Part shown: in pieces, positions 1 to 8,495 of the stretch
Position numbering within the stretch: the stretch's first letter is position 1
How the letters are laid out: every line of letters starts with the position of its first letter
Source of the DNA: Veillonella magna DSM 19857
GTDB lineage: Bacteria; Bacillota; Negativicutes; Veillonellales; Veillonellaceae
Direction of reading: 5' to 3'
NCBI RefSeq assembly: GCF_000428745.1
Contig: NZ_KE386795.1
Location: 623,614 to 687,613, forward strand
DNA length: 64,000 nt
Made by a program: the position numbers and the translations under genes
The notes under the pieces: model-generated
The model's input: the letters and a program-made list of their open reading frames with translations, nothing else
Databases searched by the model: none
What the model was told of the DNA's origin: nothing

Positions 1-196
1 TCATGCGCCCCTTAGGGTCCTTGTAGAGGAATACCGTCACTTCGTCACCGATGGTAACCGGTGTTGTTTGTTGATCACGGTGTAAGAGAATATCATCATT
101 GGTATTACCCGTGCCGCCATCTAAAAAAGCACCCTGCTCACTTTGACGCAACACCTTGAGAGTGGCAATTGTATTTTCTGCCAATGCTGTTGCCAT
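1..196 (-). CDS. cvfB: S1-type RNA-binding protein, CvfB/YitL-like (5' part only)
   Basis: The N-terminal 65 residues are visible; the gene runs off the left edge of the window. They form an S1-like OB fold with the pattern ATLKVLRQSEQGAFLD ... GDEVTVFLYKDPKGR that opens CvfB/YitL proteins, which carry several S1-like domains and a winged helix and bind RNA. The ATG at 196 has a GGAGAG ribosome site 6 bases upstream, inside the end of rsfS. Its start lies two bases after the rsfS stop, so the two are probably co-translated. The family call rests on the first domain only. Confidence 0.65.
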   Translation of the reverse strand, partial: MATALAENTIATLKVLRQSEQGAFLDGGTGNTNDDILLHRDQQTTPVTIGDEVTVFLYKDPKGRM

Positions 197-198
197 GA

Positions 199-558
199 TT
201 ACTCTCCTTCAAAAGGAACAGTGGACGCATCACTCCACAATTCTTCCAAGCCATAAAAGTCACGCGCTTCTCCGCTAAATATATGACAAATAATATCACC
301 AAAATCAAGAAGAATCCATTCGCCTTCGCGATAGCCTTCACGATGAACCACGGTCACCCCGGCTTCTGCACCGGCATCTTCCATCTCGTCAGCCACACTT
401 TGTGCATGCTTTGGATTAGAAGCACTAACGACAACAAAATAATCCGACAGCATGGAAATACCTTCTAAATCCATAATAGTAATATTCTGGCCCTTCTTGT
501 CGTATGCTTTTTGCGCCAACATAAGGGCAATTTTTTTAATATCTACTTTTTCCTTCAT
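199..558 (-). CDS. rsfS: Ribosomal silencing factor RsfS
   Basis: A 119-aa protein of the RsfS/Iojap family, which binds ribosomal protein uL14 on the 50S subunit and blocks subunit joining when nutrients are scarce. The sequence shows the family core: KAYDKKGQNITIMDLEG near residue 20, SDYFVVVSASNPKHAQSVADEM in the middle, and WILLDFGDIICHIFSGEARDFYGLEELW at the end. The start is taken at ATG 558, which follows AAGGAG at good spacing; a longer in-frame reading to 597 lacks a ribosome site. It sits downstream of yqeK and the LCP gene, the usual nadD-yqeK-lcp-rsfS order in Firmicutes. Confidence 0.93.
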   Translation of the reverse strand: MKEKVDIKKIALMLAQKAYDKKGQNITIMDLEGISMLSDYFVVVSASNPKHAQSVADEMEDAGAEAGVTVVHREGYREGEWILLDFGDIICHIFSGEARDFYGLEELWSDASTVPFEGE

Positions 559-678
559 ATAAACTCCTTTTCTACATATAACCGTTGCGAACAACATATT
601 CCTATTTTAACCAGCAAGCATTACTTGTCTTTGGCTCGCTACATTGATATAGATAACAATTAGTTATCACAATCTTAC

Positions 679-1824
679 TTAAATGCCTTTATCCTTTTCC
701 GCTTCGGTTTCACTACTATTCTTGGTACCGGCTTCATTTATTTTTCCGTTGGCATCACTGTTACTTTTTGATGTACCGGATCCCGTAGTTGGTTCCGAAC
801 CAATATCAACAGGCTCATTTCCCATAGTAATTCCAATCAGTTGCTGCGCCTCCGTAGGATCATATGCCCAATACGTAGTCCCATCGATTGTTTCTTTTGT
901 GCCCGGCAAAATAAAGTATCGAATCTGCTTAGCTTCCATAGATCGCATAGCAAAGGTTAACTTCATCGCATCCCAGGATGAAATATTTGTCGTAAAATCA
1001 CCCCAAATACGCCATACATTCCATAGTTTGCTCACCGTTAGTGACTCAGTTTGACGACTAATGATTTCCTTAATCAAGCGTTCCGTACGAACCGTACGGC
1101 TAAAAGCATTTCCGTCTTCATCGAGAAAGCGCATATATTGCAATGCTTTATCATCAGTAAGTCGCTGATAACCGCGAGCCAGATTGATATCTGCCGTATC
1201 TGCACCAGATTCAAAATGCACCATATCACGTTCCACATAAAGATCCGGTGTTCCCCAAACATTAACCATTTTTTTAAATGCTTCTTCATCAACAATAACA
1301 TAATAGGGAACAGAAATATGGAACATATCCTCCACTACTGCTTTAGTCAATTTAATATTGCCAGCACTATAAAAGGTATCAATGGCTTGCTGTGAAGTCT
1401 TATCGCGACTTTCTATTTTTGTATTAGACGGTATGCCGATAATATCCAGCTTACCTTGATCCTTATTAAGGGCTGCCAAGAAAATAGCATCCCCTTCACC
1501 TTGCTGTGATGCATCGCGGCCAACTACCAAAATATAAATCGGCTTATCCAGTGCCTTTTGTTCCACAGGTATAGTCGCCACTGCTTCCGGTCGTGTTGGC
1601 GATGCCGACGTACTGTTGGTAGCGGGTGAAGACACATAACGCATAACGGCACCGATGCCATAGACAAGTGCGCTTATAATCACAATAACTATAACAAAGG
1701 CTACCGCGATGCGGTCCCAACGGATTCCACGTTTTTTCTTGCGGCGTCGCCGTTTAGGACGTTGTATCGCCTCCGTCTCATTCGACTGTCCTTGCCTCTC
1801 TTGTTGTTCCTGCTGTTCATCCAT
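679..1824 (-). CDS. LytR-CpsA-Psr (LCP) family membrane protein with altered active-site motifs
   Basis: About 381 aa. A very basic cytoplasmic stretch (PKRRRRKKKRG) precedes one membrane helix at roughly residues 37-58, then an extracytoplasmic LCP domain. LCP enzymes move polyprenyl-linked polymers onto peptidoglycan. The fold is recognisable (IYILVVGRDASQQGEGDAIF; KALQYMRFLDEDGNAFSR), but the usual IPRDT motif reads IPSNT and the usual RFR reads RFL, so arginines that contact the lipid pyrophosphate appear to be lost. The C-terminus is a Ser/Thr/Gly/Glu-rich tail. ATG 1824 is preferred because AGGTGAG lies five bases upstream; a GTG at 1833 overlaps the yqeK stop. Confidence 0.82.
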   Translation of the reverse strand: MDEQQEQQERQGQSNETEAIQRPKRRRRKKKRGIRWDRIAVAFVIVIVIISALVYGIGAVMRYVSSPATNSTSASPTRPEAVATIPVEQKALDKPIYILVVGRDASQQGEGDAIFLAALNKDQGKLDIIGIPSNTKIESRDKTSQQAIDTFYSAGNIKLTKAVVEDMFHISVPYYVIVDEEAFKKMVNVWGTPDLYVERDMVHFESGADTADINLARGYQRLTDDKALQYMRFLDEDGNAFSRTVRTERLIKEIISRQTESLTVSKLWNVWRIWGDFTTNISSWDAMKLTFAMRSMEAKQIRYFILPGTKETIDGTTYWAYDPTEAQQLIGITMGNEPVDIGSEPTTGSGTSKSNSDANGKINEAGTKNSSETEAEKDKGI

Positions 1825-1829
1825 GGCTC

Positions 1830-2405
1830 TCACCTGCTACGTTTCATCTGTGCCAAACAATCATTTCTACCTAAAATAGTTTTAAAATAAATACTTAGTT
1901 TCTGCTCTAATAAGTGAGCAATCGTCGAGTCATAGCCGGCTAATACGGCTTCATCTAAATCTATAAACGCCAATTTTCGCAGTGCATCAACACCGGGAAA
2001 TTTACGCGACGGCTCAATATAATCAGCGAGAAATACGACCTTATCTAGCGCAGACATACCTACCTTGCCGGTAGTATGTACTCGAATAGCCTCCAATACC
2101 TCTTCATCATCGATACCATAATAGTCACGTGCCATCACAGCTCCGGCCAAACCATGTAGTAATGCCCCATTCTCATAGACAGCACGATCTACTAATACAT
2201 TAGCTTCATCTACCATGGCTTGCATCTGACTTAAAGGTAATTCTTTGGCGCAATCATGGAGTAGCCCGGCCAGATATGCTTTATCCGGATCGGCACCATA
2301 CCTTTTTGCCAATATTTCTGCTGTCTTGGTAACACCCATAATATGTGTAAATCGCTTAGGTGAAATGCGACGCTTCAAATCATTATATATATCTTCCATT
2401 GTCAT
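1830..2405 (-). CDS. yqeK: YqeK, HD-domain bis(5'-nucleosyl)-tetraphosphatase
   Basis: A 191-aa HD-superfamily protein. The metal ligands are visible as H in RFTHIMGVTKTAE (about residue 21) and the HD pair in AGLLHDCAKEL (about 49-50); a further histidine lies in ALLHGLAGAVMA and an aspartate in VVFLADYIEPSR. YqeK enzymes hydrolyse Ap4A symmetrically to two ADP and are normally encoded next to nadD, as here (18 bases downstream). Its TGA stop overlaps the beginning of the LCP gene, which indicates one transcription unit. Confidence 0.93.
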   Translation of the reverse strand: MTMEDIYNDLKRRISPKRFTHIMGVTKTAEILAKRYGADPDKAYLAGLLHDCAKELPLSQMQAMVDEANVLVDRAVYENGALLHGLAGAVMARDYYGIDDEEVLEAIRVHTTGKVGMSALDKVVFLADYIEPSRKFPGVDALRKLAFIDLDEAVLAGYDSTIAHLLEQKLSIYFKTILGRNDCLAQMKRSR

Positions 2406-2422
2406 GCTAGTAATGCCTCACT

Positions 2423-3031
2423 TCATAAATAGATGTCATGCTCTGCTATATATGTACAAACCGCCTTCGGAACCATATAGCGAATACTCTGTCCCGTACG
2501 CAATCGGCGGCGCAACTCTGTAGCCGATAATTCCATGGCCGGTACTACCAACGAATGTATTTTTTCTCGTCCCACATCACCGAAATAAGCAATGATATTT
2601 TCTATATCCGCCGTTCCATCGGGACGCGTAGCACCGATAAAATGACACAATTCTAAAAGTTCATCGATGTGTTTCCATGTTGGTAAATCCTGAATGGTAT
2701 CCGTACCGGCAATAAAATAATATTCCACATCTTCGCCGTAGATTGTATGAAAATGGCGTACTGTATCCACCGTATACGACGGTCCTCCCCGGGCCAATTC
2801 TACATCCGACACAGTAAACTTCGGATTATCCATAATTGCGGCTGCCGTCATTTCATAGCGATAACGTGCTTCGATAACATCAGTATGCTTATGTGGTGGC
2901 TGGAATGCAGGTACAAAAATAACACGCTCCAACTCATAGGCTTCCAAGGCCCGCTCGGCAATCATCAGATGACCGAGGTGGATAGGATTAAAGGTACCAC
3001 CAATAATCCCGATACGCCCCCGTTGTTTCAT
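2423..3031 (-). CDS. nadD: Nicotinate-nucleotide adenylyltransferase NadD
   Basis: This 202-aa enzyme transfers AMP to nicotinate mononucleotide in NAD synthesis. The nucleotidyltransferase signature GGTFNPIHLGHL (HxGH) is at residues 9-20, and the C-terminal SATELRRRLRTGQS corresponds to the family ISSTxIR motif. The start at 3031 puts the signature at the usual distance from the N-terminus; the upstream extension to 3106 is not family-like. About 155 bases with no recognisable feature separate it from proA upstream. Confidence 0.93.
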   Translation of the reverse strand: MKQRGRIGIIGGTFNPIHLGHLMIAERALEAYELERVIFVPAFQPPHKHTDVIEARYRYEMTAAAIMDNPKFTVSDVELARGGPSYTVDTVRHFHTIYGEDVEYYFIAGTDTIQDLPTWKHIDELLELCHFIGATRPDGTADIENIIAYFGDVGREKIHSLVVPAMELSATELRRRLRTGQSIRYMVPKAVCTYIAEHDIYL

Positions 3032-3187
3032 AAACTTTTCACTATCCTTATAAGAATAAGAGAAATAACCAACCATAATACAATGGCTTTTACATAAGAT
3101 ACCCACTCATAACGACCCTTGGCAGTGTTTATATACGCCAAGTAGCAACGTATATAATAGTACCACCGCAGTATATGATATCTTCCT

Positions 3188-4447
3188 TTAGCCACGCGTC
3201 TGTCCATCTCCGTAAACAAGAAATTTATACGAAGTCAACGCCGGCAACCCCATCGGTCCGCGAGCATGCAGCTTTTGCGTACTGATGCCTATTTCTGCAC
3301 CATAGCCAAACTCAAATCCGTCCGTAAAGCGCGTCGATGCGTTAACGTATACCGATGATGCATCCACATCACGCATAAAAGTATCTGCTGTGGCCTTGTT
3401 TTCCGTAACAATACATTCAGAATGCTTCGTTCCATACCGATTGATATGGTCTATTGCCTCTTCCAAAGAGTCCACAACTCGACAATTCATAACCAAATCA
3501 TTATATTCTGTGTACCAGCTCTCTTCCGTCGCCGGCATAGCTGCCGCTGTCAAACGTTGTATCGCTTCATCACCATATAAATGCACTCCGGCTTTTATTA
3601 GTGCATCAATAACATCAGGTAATATTGTATCTACCGCTTCACGATGAACAAGTAGCGTCTCTGCTGCGTTGCATACCGAAGGGCGTTGTGTCTTTGCGTT
3701 GATAACAATGGGAACTACCTTGGCCGGATCAGCTTCTTTATCCACGTACACATGTACTACACCACTTCCCGTTTCAATAACGGGAATACGGCTTTCTTCA
3801 ACAATGCGTCTGATAAGGCCAGCTCCACCGCGAGGAATAACCACATCAATGTACGCGCGCTGGCGCAATAAATCGGATACCGCTTCGCGATCTGTCACTT
3901 CCACCAACTGCACCGCATCCTCCGGCAGTCCCGATTCCTTTAATGCTCTTCGCAACACCGCCACCAATGCACGATTCGATGCCATTGCTTCCTTGCCACC
4001 GCGCAAAATAACGGCATTCCCCGTTTTTAAGCACAATACAGCTGCATCAATCGTTACATTCGGTCTTGCTTCGTAAATCATAGCAATAACACCTAAAGGT
4101 ACACGTCGTTTCTCAATACGTATACCGTTAGGACGCGTTGTGCGCTCCATACACTCACCGATAGGATCCGGCAAATCAATAACTTGACGCACCCCCAAAG
4201 CTATCTGTCGGATGCGCTCTGCTGTAAGCTGCAAACGATCCATCATCACCGGTGGCACGCCGTTTGCAGCCGCATGCTTCATGTCTTCCTCATTAGCCGT
4301 CAATATGGTAGCCATATCGGCTTCAAGTATATCCGCTACACGAGCAAGCACATCATTTTTCATTTTCGTCGATGCCTTCTGCATATCGAACGCCGCCGTC
4401 TTTGCCTGTCGCCCCATCGTTTCAAATAACGTCTTGTAGTCCATCAT
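3188..4447 (-). CDS. proA: Gamma-glutamyl phosphate reductase ProA
   Basis: A 419-aa NADPH-dependent reductase that makes glutamate-5-semialdehyde in proline synthesis. The catalytic cysteine lies in KTQRPSVCNAAETLLVH, and the C-terminal RFTDGFEFGYGAEIGISTQKLHARGPMGLPALTSY block (in part) is typical of the family. ATG 4447 is preferred because GAGGTG lies six bases upstream. It follows proB by 14 bases, so the two proline enzymes are co-transcribed. Confidence 0.96.
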   Translation of the reverse strand: MMDYKTLFETMGRQAKTAAFDMQKASTKMKNDVLARVADILEADMATILTANEEDMKHAAANGVPPVMMDRLQLTAERIRQIALGVRQVIDLPDPIGECMERTTRPNGIRIEKRRVPLGVIAMIYEARPNVTIDAAVLCLKTGNAVILRGGKEAMASNRALVAVLRRALKESGLPEDAVQLVEVTDREAVSDLLRQRAYIDVVIPRGGAGLIRRIVEESRIPVIETGSGVVHVYVDKEADPAKVVPIVINAKTQRPSVCNAAETLLVHREAVDTILPDVIDALIKAGVHLYGDEAIQRLTAAAMPATEESWYTEYNDLVMNCRVVDSLEEAIDHINRYGTKHSECIVTENKATADTFMRDVDASSVYVNASTRFTDGFEFGYGAEIGISTQKLHARGPMGLPALTSYKFLVYGDGQTRG

Positions 4448-4461
4448 TGCCTTCACCTCTC

Positions 4462-5583
4462 TTAACGAAGCATAACTAAATTATCTCTGTGAATCACCTC
4501 TTCATATGTGCTGCCTATCTGTAATAACTCCGCAATATCTCGCGAGGAATGTCCTTTAATACGATCCAAGTCATAGGAAGAATAATTCACCATACCGCGA
4601 CCGATTTCTTCACCTTCAAATACAATACTCACCGTTTCACCTTCATCAAATTCACCTTCTACTGCCGTAATACCAACAGCCAGCAAACTTGATCCCTGCG
4701 TCATCAGTGCATGAGCGCAGCCTTCATCAACAATGATTGTCCCCTGCAACCGAGAACCGAAGGCCATCCAACGTTTTTTCATATGAGGCTTCGTTGTACG
4801 CGGTACAAAATGAGTACCTACCTTTTCACCGGAGGCAACGCGACTGATAACTAACGGAGCTGCCCCCAAGGCAATAACCATATGAACACCGGAATTCACC
4901 GCAATATTGGCGGCTTCAATTTTTGTATACATTCCTCCGGTACCACGACTCGATCCGGCACCACCGGAAATCTCATAAATATGCGGTGTAATCTGATCTA
5001 CTTCTTCGATCAGCGTTGCTGTCGGATCCGTCTGCGGATTAGCCGTATATAAGCCTTCAATATCCGATAAGATAATGAGCATATCCGCTTCTATGATACT
5101 TGCTACCGATGCCGACAACGTATCATTATCACCAATCTTCAATTCATCAACAGCGACAACGTCATTTTCATTGATAATAGGAATAACGCCTAATGTCAAT
5201 AGCGATAGCAGAGTATTACGCAAATTAACGTAACGGCTGCGCTTGGTACTATCTTCGCGCGTCAATAAAACTTGGCCTACGGTATGACCGTATTCACCGA
5301 ATAATTTTTCATACATATGAAGCAAAATGCCTTGCCCCACTGCAGCTGCCGCCTGTTTTGTGGCAATATCCTTCGGTTTTTCCTTAAGCCCCAGAGGAGC
5401 CAACCCCGCACCTACAGCCCCGGAGGATACAAGAATAACCTCCTTACCTTGATTAGCAAGATCTGCCAGTTGTTTAACTAACGATTCAATACGCAATATA
5501 TTTAATCGTCCGTTCTCGTGAGTTAGCGTACTTGTCCCCACCTTTACGACGATACGCTTTGCTTGCTGTAATGCCTCTCTCAT
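4462..5583 (-). CDS. proB: Glutamate 5-kinase ProB with PUA domain
   Basis: A 373-aa kinase for the first step of proline synthesis. The amino-acid kinase domain shows VVKVGTSTLT (residues 11-20), LVSSGAVGAG, and a GTGGMYTKIEAA block. A PUA domain fills roughly residues 275-360, as in long bacterial ProB proteins. The ATG at 5583 has AGGAG eight bases upstream. It is the first of the proB-proA pair and lies 90 bases after yhbY. Confidence 0.96.
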   Translation of the reverse strand: MREALQQAKRIVVKVGTSTLTHENGRLNILRIESLVKQLADLANQGKEVILVSSGAVGAGLAPLGLKEKPKDIATKQAAAAVGQGILLHMYEKLFGEYGHTVGQVLLTREDSTKRSRYVNLRNTLLSLLTLGVIPIINENDVVAVDELKIGDNDTLSASVASIIEADMLIILSDIEGLYTANPQTDPTATLIEEVDQITPHIYEISGGAGSSRGTGGMYTKIEAANIAVNSGVHMVIALGAAPLVISRVASGEKVGTHFVPRTTKPHMKKRWMAFGSRLQGTIIVDEGCAHALMTQGSSLLAVGITAVEGEFDEGETVSIVFEGEEIGRGMVNYSSYDLDRIKGHSSRDIAELLQIGSTYEEVIHRDNLVMLR

Positions 5584-5673
5584 AATATGGCTCCTTTTTT
5601 CTAATACAACGTACAGGGTCAGCTATCGGATCACCGTCTTCACAGTGCCGGAGTCAGTGTACTACGCATCGAT

Positions 5674-5961
5674 CTATTCGGGCAATATAATCTTCGGTTC
5701 TTCTTTAGCCTTATACAAAACGCCGTTATGACCAATAACCTGTACCAATTCAGCGCCCAACATGTCTGCTAAATCCTCAAAGGTCTCTTTCGGATCCACC
5801 GGTGCATTATTAAGGACTTTTACCTTAATCAACTCCCGTGCCGTAATGGCATCTCGTGCACTATCAATAACCGCGTTTTCCAAGCCGCCCTTACCAATAA
5901 ACACTACTGCCGGCATCGTGCTGGCCATAGCTCTTAAAAATCGTTTCTGTTTGCCTTTCAT
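5674..5961 (-). CDS. yhbY: YhbY/CRM-domain RNA-binding protein
   Basis: A 95-aa single-domain protein of the CRS1-YhbY (CRM) family, associated with pre-50S ribosomal particles. The sequence begins KGKQKRFLRAMASTM and contains VFIGKGGLENAVI, the family GxxG-type loop, followed by ARELIKVKVLNN. It has a clear GGAG ribosome site and follows obgE by 17 bases. The obgE-yhbY-proBA-nadD order is common in Firmicutes. Confidence 0.9.
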   Translation of the reverse strand: MKGKQKRFLRAMASTMPAVVFIGKGGLENAVIDSARDAITARELIKVKVLNNAPVDPKETFEDLADMLGAELVQVIGHNGVLYKAKEEPKIILPE

Positions 5962-5978
5962 ATATACTCCTACATAAT

Positions 5979-7250
5979 TTAATCATGATATACAAAGCGC
6001 TGATCGCCAATAACAACTTCGTCACCGTCTTTACAACCCTTCTCTTGGAGTTTTTTATCAAGTTCCATATATTTCCAAATTTTTTGGAAGCGACGTAAGG
6101 ATTGTTCATCATCTAAATTTGTCATAGCTACTAGTTTTTCAATACGCGCTCCGGTAATAATAAAGGCTGCATCATCACCACGGGTAATGACAAAATCCAC
6201 ATCCGGTTTTGCTTCATACATTACCACATCATCCGTAGCATCCGGTTCCGGTACATAGTTTTCCACGTAATACCATGCTCGATGAACTAAATCGGATAAA
6301 CCTTCACCGGTCAAAGCATTAACAGTAAATACTTCGTAGCCGTTTTCTTCAAAGTACGAACGTACCCTATCAATTGTTGCTACATCTTCTACGAGATCAA
6401 TTTTATTCAAAGCAATCAATTGCGGTTTTTTACTGAGCTTTTCGCTGTACTTTTTCAATTCTTCGTTAATCTTATGGAAGTCCTCAATGGGATCGCGACC
6501 TTCGATACCAGACACATCTAAGACGTGAATTAAAATATTACTACGCTCTACATGGCGAAGGAAGTTATGACCTAAACCAACACCTTCGCTGGCCCCTTCA
6601 ATAAGCCCCGGAATATCCGCCATGACAAAGCTCTTTCCATCATCTACGGAAACCACGCCAAGTACCGGCGTAAGCGTGGTAAAGTGGTATGCTGCTACCT
6701 CCGGCTTAGCCGAAGATACTTTACGAATAATACTGGATTTACCTACACTAGGATACCCCAAAAGGCCTACATCGGCCAGCACCTTTAACTCCAAACGCAC
6801 CCAACGTTCTTCACCGGGCTCGCCTTTTTCCGCAAAGGTCGGCGCACGATTGGAACTAGTATGGAAGTGCGCATTACCGCGACCGCCTCGTCCGCCTTTG
6901 GCAACCACAAAAGTCTGACCGTCCTCAATGAGATCCGCCATTAACAACCCACTTTCCTCATCCCGCACCGTTGTCCCCATCGGTACGGGAATTATCAAGG
7001 ACTCTGCATTACGTCCATATTTATTACTACTTTGCCCACCTTCACCGGCCGGGCCTTTAAACTGTCGTTTATATCTAAAATCAACGAGTGTGTTGATATT
7101 TCTGTCTGCTTTTAAAATAATATCCGCGCCTCTACCGCCGTCACCACCGTTCGGTCCGCCGTTAGGCACATATTTTTCGCGACGGAAACTACTCATCCCG
7201 TTGCCGCCGTCACCGGCCTTTACAAAAATTCTGGCAGAATCGATAAACAT
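5979..7250 (-). CDS. obgE: GTPase ObgE/CgtA
   Basis: A 423-aa ribosome-assembly and stress GTPase. The glycine-rich Obg fold comes first (SARIFVKAGDGGNG, RREKYVPNGGPNGGDGGRG). The G domain follows with GYPSVGKSS (G1), ADIPGLIEGA (G3) and LNKIDLV (G4), and an OCT domain closes the protein. The start is placed at ATG 7250 (MFIDSARIF) because this is the conserved family start and it has GGATG upstream; the 7-residue longer reading starts at a GTG. Confidence 0.95.
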   Translation of the reverse strand: MFIDSARIFVKAGDGGNGMSSFRREKYVPNGGPNGGDGGRGADIILKADRNINTLVDFRYKRQFKGPAGEGGQSSNKYGRNAESLIIPVPMGTTVRDEESGLLMADLIEDGQTFVVAKGGRGGRGNAHFHTSSNRAPTFAEKGEPGEERWVRLELKVLADVGLLGYPSVGKSSIIRKVSSAKPEVAAYHFTTLTPVLGVVSVDDGKSFVMADIPGLIEGASEGVGLGHNFLRHVERSNILIHVLDVSGIEGRDPIEDFHKINEELKKYSEKLSKKPQLIALNKIDLVEDVATIDRVRSYFEENGYEVFTVNALTGEGLSDLVHRAWYYVENYVPEPDATDDVVMYEAKPDVDFVITRGDDAAFIITGARIEKLVAMTNLDDEQSLRRFQKIWKYMELDKKLQEKGCKDGDEVVIGDQRFVYHD

Positions 7251-7295
7251 ATTTTCCATCCTTTTCTTCACGTAACCGAATACTGATAGTAATCA

Positions 7296-7321
7296 GGCGG
7301 TAACGATACTACGTTACCGCC
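7296..7321. other. Perfect 10-bp hairpin between ctpA and obgE
   Basis: The arms GGCGGTAACG and CGTTACCGCC pair perfectly around a six-base loop (7306-7311). It lies just after the ctpA stop and 46 bases before the obgE start. Neither strand has a T run, so it is more likely an RNA processing or stability element, or a protein site, than an intrinsic terminator. Confidence 0.6.
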
Positions 7322-7327
7322 ACCCGA

Positions 7328-8494
7328 TTACCGTGACTGTAAAATTTCAATTGCTTTGGCCAACTGTGTGTCATCCACGAAATCACCCTTTGTTCCCGTT
7401 CTTCCCTCAGGAGACGGTAGTTCCACAGTGACATCCGGTGCGATGCCAGTTCCATCGATAACGCGATCATTTGGCGTATGGTATTTGGCAATGGTAATTT
7501 TAATGCCTTCATCACCGAATGCATTAACAACGGTTTGTACCGTCCCCTTGCCATAACTATTGGTTCCCACAATGGTCCCCACTTTTTCATCTTGTACAGC
7601 GCCGGCTATAATCTCCGACGCACTGGCCGATCCTTTATTGATAAGTACTACCAAAGGAATCGGTGTTTCCAGACCATCCGAATCATAACTTTCAGTATGT
7701 CCGCTCCTATCTTTTATAGTCACAATAGGACCTTTAGGTAGAATATAGCTGCCTACCTCCTGAGCTGCCGTCAACAAACCACCCGGATTATTACGCAAAT
7801 CCAAGACCAACTTTTTCATGCCTTTGCCCTGTAATTCTTTATAGGCCTCTGCGAATTCCGTTCCTGTCTTTTCGGCAAATTGACTAATTCGAATATAGCC
7901 AATATCGTTGGTAAGCATCTTAGAACGCACCGTAGGTAATGTAATCTGTTCTCTTACAATAGAAATATCCATTGTTTCTTGACCGCGGGCAATACCGAGA
8001 ACAACAGTAGTCCCCGCCTCGCCGCGTACCAAGGCAGATGCTTCTGACAAGGACATTGATTTGGTAGACGTACCGTTAATCGATGTAATTCTGTCACCTG
8101 TCTTAACTCCGGCTTTAGCCGCCGGCTGTTCCTCAATAGCGGATACAACCTCTAGACCATCCGGCCCCATACCCATAACGATACCAACACCGCTATACGT
8201 AGCCGAGGTTTGTTTCATAATCTGATCAAAATCATTTCGATCAAGATATTGACTGTGTGGCTCACCTAAGGACTCCATCATTCCTTTTAAGCTGCCGGTA
8301 AACAATGTTTCTTTTGCTACCGGATCCATGAAAAAATGCGTAGCAACAAAGTACGTGTAAAAAAATCGCACCATGCCCAACGGTGAGCCCGAAAGATACC
8401 AAAAGGTAAGCCACATCACTACCAGCCCAGCAAATATGTACTGTGCTGCTCGACGCAACAGGCCGAGTAATGTACCGCCTTCTCGTATATGCAT
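7328..8494 (-). CDS. ctpA: S41 family C-terminal processing peptidase (Ctp)
   Basis: A 388-aa membrane-anchored serine protease. One helix lies near residues 12-35, a PDZ domain near 95-175 (SGVGIVMGMGPDGLEVVSAI, GDRITSINGTS), and the catalytic core after it. The nucleophile is in NKGSASASEIIAG and the general-base lysine in SYGKGTVQT. Ctp proteases trim envelope proteins and, in some bacteria, peptidoglycan hydrolases. It directly follows the EnvC-like gene (one base after its stop), which suggests that its target may be in the division/cell-wall module encoded with it. Confidence 0.93.
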   Translation of the reverse strand: MHIREGGTLLGLLRRAAQYIFAGLVVMWLTFWYLSGSPLGMVRFFYTYFVATHFFMDPVAKETLFTGSLKGMMESLGEPHSQYLDRNDFDQIMKQTSATYSGVGIVMGMGPDGLEVVSAIEEQPAAKAGVKTGDRITSINGTSTKSMSLSEASALVRGEAGTTVVLGIARGQETMDISIVREQITLPTVRSKMLTNDIGYIRISQFAEKTGTEFAEAYKELQGKGMKKLVLDLRNNPGGLLTAAQEVGSYILPKGPIVTIKDRSGHTESYDSDGLETPIPLVVLINKGSASASEIIAGAVQDEKVGTIVGTNSYGKGTVQTVVNAFGDEGIKITIAKYHTPNDRVIDGTGIAPDVTVELPSPEGRTGTKGDFVDDTQLAKAIEILQSR

Positions 8495-8495
8495 A

